This document shows positions 12,201 through 18,925 of a stretch of 18,925 nucleotides of DNA, one piece after another. Source of the stretch: Phycisphaerales bacterium (GTDB lineage Bacteria > Planctomycetota > Phycisphaerae > Tepidisphaerales > Tepidisphaeraceae); the NCBI GenBank assembly GCA_028288905.1, contig JAQGHJ010000148.1:1-18925 (forward strand), in the 5' to 3' direction. The notes under the pieces were generated by a model. The model searched no databases, was not told the origin of the DNA, and was given only the letters and a program-made list of their open reading frames with translations. Each line of letters starts with the position of its first letter. Position 1 is the first letter of the stretch. Both the position numbers and the translations under genes were made by a program.

Positions 12201-15200
12201 CAGGCTCAGGTTTGACCCGCTGACGGTGATCGCGCTCGGGGCGACGTTCAGCGTCACGTCCCCGCCGAGCGCGACGCCCGGCAGGCCGTTGAGGCTGACC
12301 CGGCCGGTCGCGGTCCCGCTGATCCGGCCGCCGGCCCGGGCGAACGTCGCGCTGCCGCCGGTGACCATCAGCAGGCCGTTCCCGAGCGACACCATCAGGT
12401 TCGTGAGCGAGACCGACGCGGTGCCGTTGGTCGACCCCTCGGCCGCGATCTTGCCGCTGACGCTGACCGGCCCGATCTGCTCGTTGAACTCGGCGCTGAT
12501 GCCGGCCGTGATCGTGTACGTGCCGTTGCCGAACGAGGCGGTCACTTGCCCGTTCACCCCGCCGAAGCTGCCGGTGCCGACGAGGCTGCCGCTCAGCCCC
12601 GTCGGCATCACCAGCAGGTTGCCGCTGAAGCTGATCGGGCTCGGGGCGTCGGCGGACGACAGTTGCAGGTTCGACACCGACGCCGCCAGCAGCCCGCTGG
12701 CCGAGTCGCGGGCGAAGGCCAGGTCGGCCGACAGCGTCTGCCCGGCGACCGTCAGTTGCACCCCGGTGCCGGTGACGGCGAGCGCGGTCGGGGTGAAGGC
12801 GACGGACACGGTGCCGCCGAACGACACGCCCGACAGGTCGCTGCCGACGCTGAGGGTGCCGGTGGCCGCCCCGGTGACGCCGCCGTTGCCGACGACGAGG
12901 TCCGCCGCCCCGCCGGTGACGCCGACCAGCCCGTCGCCGAGCGACAGGATCAGGCCGTTCACGTGCAGCTCGACGGCCGTCCCGACCTTGGCGAAGGCGA
13001 AGTCGCCGGAGATCGTCTGGCCGAACAGCGTGAGCGTGGCCCCGGTGCCGGTGACCTTGACCGCCCCGCCGCCGACGCTCACCTCGTAGGTGCCGCCGAA
13101 CGCGATGTCGGCCGACCCGCCGTCGACGGCGACGTCGCCGGAGGCCGACCCGCGCATCCCGCCGGCAGGGCCCTTCGTCAGCGCGAAGTCGCCGACGCCT
13201 GCCGACACCCGCACCACGCCGCCGAAGGCGAGGCCCAGGTTGTCGACGTGCAGGGTGACCGCGTCCGGCGTCTGGGCGAAGCGGAAGTTGCCGGTGATCT
13301 CCTGGCCGTACGCGCTGAGGCTGACGCCCGTGCCGGCCACCTCGACCGTGGCCGGTCCGCCGTTGGCGCCGGAGGCGAACGAGACGGCGAAGTTCGTGGA
13401 GTTGAACGTGACGCCCGGGACGTTCGCGGACAGGCCGCCGGACAGCGAGCCGGTCACGCCCGCCTTGGTCACCAGGAGCGACCCGCCGGCGTCCCGGACG
13501 GCGACGGTGCCGTTGCCGAATGACAGGTTCACGCCGCCGACGTCGAGCAGCAGGCCGTCGACATCGCGGTGGAAGAAGAAGGTGGCGGCCAAGCTCTGGC
13601 CCGGCAGCGTGAGCGTGTTGGTATGTCCGGCGAGCGTGCGGGCGGTGATGCTGCCGACGCCGACCTCGACGCCGATCGCACCGCTAAAGCCGACCCCGCC
13701 GACCCCGTTGCCGGCCGCCACCTCGCCGGCGAACCCGCCGGTGACGGTGCCGCCGGCCACGTCGAGCTGACCCGTGCCGTCCGACACGGTGACGAGGCCG
13801 CCGCCGATCGAGGCGGTCAGGTTGGCGGCCGACAGGTGCAGGCCGGTGGCGTCGCTGACGAAGTCGAAGTCCCCGCCGATCGACTGGTCGCCAGCCGTCA
13901 GCCGGTTGTCCGTGCCGCTGAGCTTGAGCAGGCCCGGGGCGAAGGTGGCAGCGAGACCGCCGGTGAACTCGAACCCGGTGAAGCTCGCGCTCACCCGCCC
14001 GGCGGCCGTCCCGCTCACGCCCGCCCGGGTGACCAGCAGCGTGCCGCCGGCGTCGAGCAGGCTCAGGGCCCCGCCGCCGAGCGACGCGTTGAGGTTCGTC
14101 ACCGTCAGTTCGAGCCCGGCCGCGTCTTGGGCGAAGCTGAACCCGGCGCTGACGGTCTGCCCGGCGATCGCGAGCGTGTCCACCTGACCCTCGGGGGTGG
14201 CGGCGAAGATGCCGCCGGCCCCCACGCTGACCGCGATCGGGCCGCTGAAGCTCACGCCCCCGCCGACCGTGCCGGCCGCGATCGTGCCGGCGAAGCTGCC
14301 GGACACCGTCCCGCCGCCGACCGACAACGCGCCGGACCCGTTCGCCACCGTCACCAGCCCGCCGCCGAGCGAGGCGGCGAGGTTGGCGGCGGTCAGCTCA
14401 ATGCTGTCGGCCGACTTCACAAAGGTGAAGTCGCCCGACACGGTCTGCCCGCCGGCCACCAGCTTGTTGTTCGTCCCGCTGACCGCCACCGTGTCGCCGT
14501 CGAACGCGACGGCCAAGTTGCCCTGTAGCTGGACCGCCCCGCCGAGGTTCGACGCGATGGTGCCGGCCGCCGAGCCGGTGACGCCCTCGGCCGTCACGAG
14601 CAATTCGCCCGTCGCGCCGGTGACGCTCAGCGCGTCGCCGAGCGACAGGTTCAGGTTGGCGACGGTCAGGGCGAGCCCGGCGGGATCCTTGGCGAAGGTG
14701 AAGTCGGTGGTGAGTTGGTACCCGGCGATCGTCAGCGTGTCGCCCGTGCCGGCGGCGGAGATCGCGCTCGGCTTCACCGTGACGGTGACGAGCCCGGCGA
14801 ACCCGACCGCCCCGCCGGTGACCGCCCCGCCGACGGCGACGTTGCCGCCGAACGTTCCGGTCACTTTGCCGTCGGCGACCTTCAGATCCGCCGCCCCGCC
14901 GGCGACGGTCACGAGGCCGTTGCCCAGGTTGGCCGACAGGTTGCTGCTCGTCAGGTGGAGGCCGGCCGCGTCGCGGAGGAACGCGAAGTCGCCGGCCACT
15001 GTCTGCCCGCCGACGCTCAGCCGGCCGCCGGTGGCGGAGATGGCGAGCGTACCGGGGGCGAACTTGATCCCGAACCGGTCGGCTGACAGGCCGGCGATAC
15101 TCGCGTCGACGGTGCCGGCGATGTCGCCGACCACGCCCGCCCCCCCGACCGTGACCACGCCCGCGACGTCGGTGATCGACAGCGCCCCGCCCAGCGACAG

Positions 15201-18200
15201 GCCGACGTCGGCGAGGGTGAGTTGAACCGTTTGGGTCGCGGCGTCGCGGGCAAAGGTGAAGCCGCCCGTCAGCTTCTGGGCGGCGACCGTCAGCGAGACG
15301 CCGGTGCCGGAGGCGGTTAGCCCCTCGGGGGCGACGGTCACCGAGACGAGGCCGCCGAAGGTGACGCCGGTCGTGGTCGAGCCGGCGGCGACGTACCCCG
15401 TGAACTGCCCGCTGGCCTGACCATTGGTAATGGTCAGGGTCGCGGTCGCCCCTGGGGCGTCGGCCGACCGGCGGCCGACGGTGACGAGCCTGCCGCCGAG
15501 GTCGGCAGTCAGGTTCGACACGTCAAGCTGGAGATTCGTGCTGCTGCCGGCGACGGTCGAGAAGGTGAAGTCGCCCGCGATCGTCTGCCCGGCGATCGTC
15601 AGCGAGTCGTTCGTGCCGTTGACGGTCAGGGTACCCGGCGCGAAGCTGACGCCGAGCGTGCCGCTGAACCCGGCCAAGGTCGAGGTGACCGTGCCGGCCG
15701 TGCTGCCCACCAGCCCGCCGGGCGTCACGCGGAGCGTGCCGCTGCCGCCGGTGACCGCGAGCAGCCCCCCGCCGATCGAGATCCCGACACCGCCCGCCGT
15801 CACCTCGAGTCCGTTCGCGTCCTCGTAAAAGGTGAAGCTGCCGGCGAATGACTGGCCGTACGCGTCGAGCGTGCCGTCCGTGACGCTCGCCCGGACGATC
15901 CCCGTGTCGACCGCCACGGCGACGGTGCCGCCGAAGCGAATCCCGGCCGCCGCCAGCGTCGGGCCGGACAGGACCGTGCCGGCCGCCGTGCCGGTGACGG
16001 TGCCGGTCGTGATGTTGACGTTAAGATCGGCGGTGCCGTCCGTCGCCTGGACGAGCCCGCCGAAGGACAGGGCGAAGTCAGTGATCGAGAGCCGGACTGC
16101 GGTGAGCGGGCCGTACTGCGGCAGGGCCGGCGGCGTGACCAGCGCGGACTCGGAACCCACACCGGGGAACCCAGGCAAGTTCGGAAGGCCGGCTCCCGCC
16201 TCCGCGTCGGCCGAAGCGGCGGACGGCAGCGGCTCGAATGCCGGGACGAAGTCGAAGCTCCCGGCCAAGGCGATGTCGCCGAACTGGAGCTTGTCGTTCT
16301 GGCCGGAAACGCTCATGCCGTCGGCGTCGAACGCGATCGCGAGCAACCCGCTGAACCCGACGATCGACGTCCGGACGGTCCCGCTGGCGCTGCCGGTCAC
16401 GCCGGCCGCGGTGACGGACAGGTCGCCGGCGGCGTTGCGGATCGACAGCACGCTGCCGAGCGACAGGTCGACGTCGCTCAGGTGGACGTTCAGCCCGGCA
16501 GCCGTCTTCGTGATGTCGTAGTCGGCGGTGATCTGCTGGCCGAGCACGTTCAGCACGTTGTCCCGGCCGCGGACGGTGATGCCGTCGCCCGGGGCCACGG
16601 TGACGGAGACGATCCCGTCGAACCCGATGCCGGCCGCCGACCCGGCGGACACGGCCCCGCTGAACGTGCCGCTGAACGCGCCGTTGTCGATCTTGAGCGT
16701 CGACGCCGGCACGTCCGCGTCGGCCGCCGGCGGGCGGACGGTGACGAGCCCGCCGCCGAGCGACGCGTACAGGTTCGTCGCCGCCAGCCGCACGACGCCG
16801 CCCGGGGCGGTCGTGACGACCATGTCCCCGCCGATCGTCTGCCCGGCCACCGTCAGGCTCGCGCCCGTCGCCTCGAACGTGACCGTGCCGTCGGCGAAGG
16901 CGACGGCTAAGTTCCCGCTGAACCCGACCACGTTCGAGCTGAACGCGGCCGCGAACGCCCCATCAACGCCCTGCTTGTCCGCCCGCACCACGAGGGTGCC
17001 GGCGGCACCGGTCACCGCCAGCGCCCCGCCGCCGAGCGACAGGTTCACGCCGGAGACGGCCAGCGACAGCCCCGCGTCGGTCTCGGCGAACGCGAACGCG
17101 GCCGAGAAGGTCTTGCCGGCCACCGTCAGCGACGCCTGCTGGCCCGGGGCGGTGGCGGCGGTGATCGCGTCCGGGCCCACCGAGACGACGACCGGGCCGT
17201 TGAAGTCGACGTTGTCCACGCCGGCCCCTGCCGACACCGTGCCGTTCAGGCTGCCGCTGAACTGCCCGCCGGCGATCGTGGCGGCGAACGTCGCCCCGTT
17301 CGGGTTGGCCGAGTTGCCGCCGACCTTGACCAGCCCCCCGCCGAGCGTCGCCCGCACGCCGCTGGCGGCGACGGTGACGACGGCCGCGTCGCCGGCCCCG
17401 GTCGTGCTGACGGCGAAGTCGCCGGTGATCGTCTCGGCCCCGACGGTGAGGGTGTCGTCCGCGCCGGCGAGGGCCATGTCCGACGCGCCGAACGTGATCG
17501 CGACGCCGCCGGCGAACGTGGCCTGGCCGATCGTGGTGGCCACCTGACCGCTCACCGTCCCGCTGGCCGCCCCGCCGGCGGCGACTGTGAAGTCGCCGGT
17601 CAGGGCGTTCACGGCCAGCAGGCCGTTGCCGAACGCGAGCGTCGCGTCCACGATCGTGAACTTCGTCGACCCGGCTTGGGCGTCGACCGCGAACGACCCG
17701 GTGATCGTCTGCCCCAGCACGACGACCGACACGTCGGTCCCGCCGAGGTGGAACCCGGTCTCGTCGGCCGTCACCGTCAGCGACCCGCTGACGGCCGCCG
17801 CGCTGCCGCCGCCGAGGCTGGCCGTGCCGGTGAGCGTGCCGGCCACGCCCTTGCTCAGGGCGGCCGAGATCGTCAGGCTGCCGCTGGCGCTGGCGAGCGT
17901 CGTCGTGCCGAACGTCGCGTTGACGTTCGCGGCCGACGCGTTCACCACCACCCGATTGCCGCCGTCGGTCGAGAGCTTGAAGCCGAAGTCGCCCGTCACC
18001 TGCTGCGTCGGCGACAGGCTGATCGCGGTGTTCCGCAGGTACGCCTCGGCGAACGGCCCGGCCGGGATCTGGAGGGACTTACTCCGGTCCAGCGGGTCGG
18101 GGAACGACACGACGTCGGCCCCGGTGTTCATCCGGAACACGCCGGTCGCATGGGCCCCGACGCCATTCGGCCCGGCCACGGTCACGTCGACGTCGATCGC

Positions 18201-18925
18201 CCCGGCGAATCCGCCGTTCTGGAACAGGAACGCGGCCCCGCGGAACGCCGGGTCGGCCGCGTCGCTCGGGCCCGTCGGGCTGGCGATCGTGACGTAGTTG
18301 TTCGTGCCGTCGCCGAGGGTGGCGGTCAGGTTGGCGACCGACGCGCCGATCAGCCCCTGGTTCTCGGCGATCTGGGAGAAGGCGAGGTCCGCCTCGAACG
18401 TCAGCCCGGCGGCCGTCACCTGGACGTTCTGCCCGGTGATCTTCAGGTTCTTGTCCGCGGCGGTCGTGTCGACTGAGAAACCGAACGTGCCGCCGAACGT
18501 CGTGTTCGACGAGGTGAACGTGGCGGCGACGGTGGCGGCCCCGGTCCCCTTGTACCCGGCGGCCGTCATCTGCAGCGTGCCGGACAGGTTCGCGACGCTC
18601 AGGGCGGTGCCGAGGTTGACGGTCGCCCCGCTCACGCCGAGCTGCACGCCCGACCCGTTCCGCTCGAACGCGAACGACCCGCTGATCTTCTGGTCGCCGC
18701 CGACCGTGACGGCCCCGGCCGCCCCGATCTTGATGTCGTTGTCCTGCCCGGCCCGCGTGTCCCACGCGAGGTTCAGGCTCGTCAGGTTGACCTGTAGCCC
18801 CGCCCCGACGCTGAAGCTGCCGAGGTTCGATACGCTGCCGGCGATCCCGCTGCCGGTAATGGTCAGCGATGCAGACCCGTTCTGGATCCGCGCCAGGTTG
18901 TTCGGCAGCGATAGGTTCACGTTCG
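1..18925 (-). CDS. Giant beta-repeat protein, internal fragment (both ends missing)
   Basis: One minus-strand frame runs uninterrupted through the window: 6,307 codons, the first at 18,923-18,921 and the last at 5-3. Spot checks at many points (for example 5,401, 8,281, 10,321 and 16,141) gave continuous sensible protein with no TAA, TAG or TGA. Rare Leu codons TTA and CTA occur but do not break the frame. The protein is rich in Ala, Gly, Thr, Val, Leu, Ser, Asn and Asp. Alternating hydrophobic and polar residues suggest beta strands. I found no Cys codon. Order from the N-terminal side: about 27 repeats of mostly 88-107 residues, a low-complexity linker, an aromatic-rich beta region, an RTX-like transition, 20-residue repeats and 135-residue repeats. 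No signal peptide, anchor, start or stop is in view. Function is not recognised; a secreted or surface structural or adhesive protein is the inference. NCBI-style names such as 'beta strand repeat-containing protein' would fit. Confidence 0.93.
3336..3635 (-). repeat. Five tandem 60-base (20-residue) repeats
   Basis: Five consecutive units of exactly 60 bases start (N-terminal side) at 3,635, 3,575, 3,515, 3,455 and 3,395. Consensus: N-G-x-G-A-P-T-T-h-x-G-G-x-G-x-D/N-x-F-T-V. Individual units include N-A-T-G-A-P-T-T-I-D-G-G-D-G-N-D-A-F-T-V and N-G-N-G-A-P-L-S-L-V-G-G-A-G-S-N-M-F-T-V. The last unit is more divergent. A partial unit precedes them (G-I-T-V-N-G-G-D-G-T-N-A-Y-T-L). The G-G-x-G-N-D core is RTX-like, but the 20-residue period fits one turn of a beta-solenoid rather than the 9-residue RTX roll. 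Confidence 0.85.
3640..4929 (-). repeat. Degenerate Gly/Asn/Asp-rich repeats
   Basis: About 430 residues of diverged repeats. Elements include V-N-G-G-G-G-G-D-T-F-Y-V-G (near 4,250) and N-A-G-P-G-D-N-R-Y-V (near 3,920). A segment at about 3,950-4,085 begins T-D-V-V-V-L-E-D-A-A-D-S-A-D-R and continues with T-S-T-E-V-I-S-G and I-A-Y-D-G-S-L-D-N-L-N-L-N. That matches the order of the 135-residue unit found downstream (D-T-L-x-x-D-D, G-T-L-x-P-x-x-L-x-G, V-T-Y-x-G-L-x-x-L-x-L). It is therefore an old copy of that family. A second, weaker copy may lie at about 4,560-4,860. Some stretches, such as around 4,440-4,480, look unique. Confidence 0.6.
4930..5345 (-). other. RTX-like Gly/Asp-rich transition segment
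   Basis: Following the amphipathic Phe-rich strand, the protein passes K-P-P-T-V-Y-L-A-G and then V-V-Q-G-G-D-D-Y-N (near 5,230). It then reaches L-T-G-G-P-A-A-D-L-I-Q-T-G and V-N-G-G-G-G-N-D-T-V-V-L-G (near 4,945-5,030). The G-G-x-G-x-D-x-h spacing matches the nonapeptide of hemolysin-type calcium-binding repeats, known to coordinate calcium in parallel beta-rolls. Only one or two nonapeptides are clear, so this is a degenerate or nascent RTX element rather than a full roll. It opens the Gly/Asn/Asp-rich C-terminal half. Confidence 0.55.
5350..10212 (-). other. Central aromatic-rich beta region, unrecognised
   Basis: About 1,620 residues with little short-period repetition but strong alternating hydrophobic/polar pattern. 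Most of the protein's Trp and many of its Tyr, Phe and Lys fall here, as in G-W-P-T-W-I-P-I-Q-I-K near 9,170. Weak long-period similarity is visible: strands ending in V-N-T-T/F-x-G occur near 6,946, 6,381 and 5,991, each followed by a polar turn and then V-x-L-S/T-x-x-G-x-L. The last part (about 5,400-5,480) is a strikingly amphipathic segment with four consecutive Phe, L-D-I-S-V-H-L-S-F-F-F-F-S-I-D-F-G-F. I do not recognise a named domain. It could be a beta-helix or a large lipid- or ligand-binding beta scaffold, but the sequence alone does not decide. Confidence 0.6.
8030..8500 (-). repeat. Duplicated small module with helical segments inside the central region
   Basis: Two adjacent segments share a pattern: L-x-N, then L-x-A-x-F-x-x-Y-G-x-x-L-x-G, a variable stretch, then A-x-V/W-x-V, F/Y-V-x-T-x-D and a final L-x-V. 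Copy 1 covers about 8,284-8,500 (including F-L-T-Y-G-Y-T-L-A-G and Y-V-L-T-R-D). Copy 2 covers about 8,030-8,225 (including F-A-A-Y-G-I-S-L-T-G and F-V-V-T-L-D). Just upstream (about 8,570-8,620) is E-Q-W-Q-K-Q-L-K-Q-A-V-V, a likely helix. Mixed helix and strand with Lys, Glu and Trp make this module unlike the rest of the protein. Function is unknown. Confidence 0.6.
10213..10400 (-). other. Low-complexity Ser/Asn/Gln/Pro/Gly linker
   Basis: Roughly 60 residues between the repeat array and the central beta region lack hydrophobic periodicity. They are dominated by Ser, Asn, Gln, Asp, Pro, Gly, Thr and Ala (for example D-S-Q-N-S-D-P-S-A-Q-N, then G-A-T-P-G-Q-P-G-S-T-G). The underlying DNA at about 10,325-10,365 is visibly richer in A and T than its surroundings, using codons such as AAT, CAA and ACT that are rare elsewhere in the frame. 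It probably forms a flexible hinge between two large structural halves. The different base composition suggests relaxed constraint or a later insertion. Confidence 0.75.
10690..11830 (-). repeat. Three long variant repeats with V-R-V-N-T-x-G motif
   Basis: At the C-terminal end of the large array three units are longer, about 135-160 residues. Each contains an A-F-x-G-x-G element (near 11,785, 11,380 and 10,905), then G-L-x-V-x-G-x-L-x-V-R-V-N-T/N-T/A-G (motif at about 11,640, 11,155 and 10,735). The first two continue with A-V-x-E-x-V and an acidic Pro-containing stretch, then a strand ending in L-V-x-L-x-G-x-F-x-F. I recall similar V-N-T-x-G repeats from other very large bacterial repeat proteins but know no family name for them. 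They appear to be expanded relatives of the adjacent 90-residue units. Confidence 0.7.
13578..17415 (-). repeat. Higher-order two-unit (B+A) repeat, six dimers
   Basis: Within the array, intervals between successive G-D-F anchors alternate from N to C: 321, 273, 303, 264, 420, 267, 309, 273, 285, 273, 288, 273 bases. The short intervals (264-273) are A-type units, with N-L-S-L-G-x-A-L-S-V-T-G and T-x-x-G-V-T-G-S-x-A-G. The long intervals (285-321, and 420 where a linker is inserted) are B-type units, with L-G-G-G-L-V-T-V, a hydrophilic loop, G-x-F-x-G-x-V-A-A-G and G-V-x-F-x-G. Sequence type and length agree throughout. The duplicated unit therefore seems to have been a dimer of about 190 residues (558-594 bases, 687 with the linker). 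Confidence 0.75.
16110..16245 (-). other. Pro/Ala-rich linker inserted in one repeat unit
   Basis: About 45 residues rich in Pro, Ala, Ser, Glu and Gly (containing L-P-N-L-P-G-F-P-G-V-G) sit just after the F-D-F anchor at 16,254 and before the next repeat core resumes near 16,110. This insertion accounts for the 420-base spacing of that B-type unit against about 285-321 for its siblings. It has no repeat-like beta pattern and reads as a flexible, exposed loop or hinge. It keeps the frame. Confidence 0.7.

Larger units (their letters stand above)
10450..18925 (-). repeat. N-terminal-side array of about 27 beta-rich repeats
   Basis: Units are recognised by a motif resembling A-G-Q-T-I-x-G-D-F-x-F, followed by L-x-V-x-N-L-x-x-S-L-G-G-G-L and later G-V-T-G-S-x-A-G-T. 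Taking the F (or its substitute) of G-D-F as anchor, I place units at 18672, 18384, 17985, 17691, 17415, 17094, 16821, 16518, 16254, 15834, 15567, 15258, 14985, 14700, 14427, 14139, 13866, 13578, 13284, 12999, 12720, 12447, 12168, 11862, 11463, 10977 and 10485. Most spacings are 264-321 bases (88-107 residues); larger gaps of 399-492 bases hold insertions. All spacings are multiples of three with no frame disruption. The units are diverged rather than identical copies, so this is an old array under protein-level constraint. The fold is unknown to me; a beta-solenoid or stacked beta-sandwich is possible. Confidence 0.85.

Noticed and set aside
10828..13089. A plus-strand open frame of 753 codons, Pro/Ser/Thr/Val-rich, resembling a secreted low-complexity protein
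   Set aside because: It is opposite the repeat array and its pseudo-repeats mirror the antisense of that array. No ribosome binding site or independent codon signal is evident.

Overview
The whole 18,925-base window appears to lie inside one giant protein-coding gene on the minus strand. Reading the reverse complement from base 18,923 down to base 3 gives 6,307 codons in one frame. I found no stop codon in my hand translation, and neither the start nor the stop of the gene is in the window. Every other open frame, including long arginine- and proline-rich ones on both strands, is best explained as a shadow of this frame in GC-rich DNA. I see no second gene, RNA gene, promoter, terminator, mobile element or CRISPR array.

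The protein is rich in Ala, Gly, Thr, Val, Leu, Ser, Asn and Asp, and I found no cysteine codon in it. It is built almost entirely of repeats that look like beta strands. From N to C terminus (high to low coordinates) it has: (1) an array of about 27 repeat units, roughly 18,925-10,450, in which two unit types alternate strictly over the middle part; (2) three longer variant units carrying a V-R-V-N-T-x-G motif at the C-terminal end of that array; (3) a Ser/Asn/Gln/Pro-rich linker at about 10,210-10,400 with locally AT-richer DNA; (4) a less repetitive, aromatic-rich beta region, about 10,210-5,350, containing a small duplicated alpha/beta-like module; (5) a short stretch with RTX-like Gly/Asp motifs, about 5,350-4,930; (6) degenerate Gly/Asn/Asp-rich repeats, interrupted by an exact 20-residue (60-base) tandem array; and (7) an array of about 135-residue repeats running to base 1 and probably beyond.

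The very high GC content, the huge repetitive and apparently cysteine-free protein, and the style of the repeats suggest an aquatic bacterium with giant surface or secreted proteins. Planctomycetota, possibly Gemmataceae, is my best guess. This is inference from style, not from a marker gene. A cell-surface, adhesion or matrix role is plausible for such architecture, but no catalytic or ligand-binding site is visible. Export and anchoring signals would lie outside the window.
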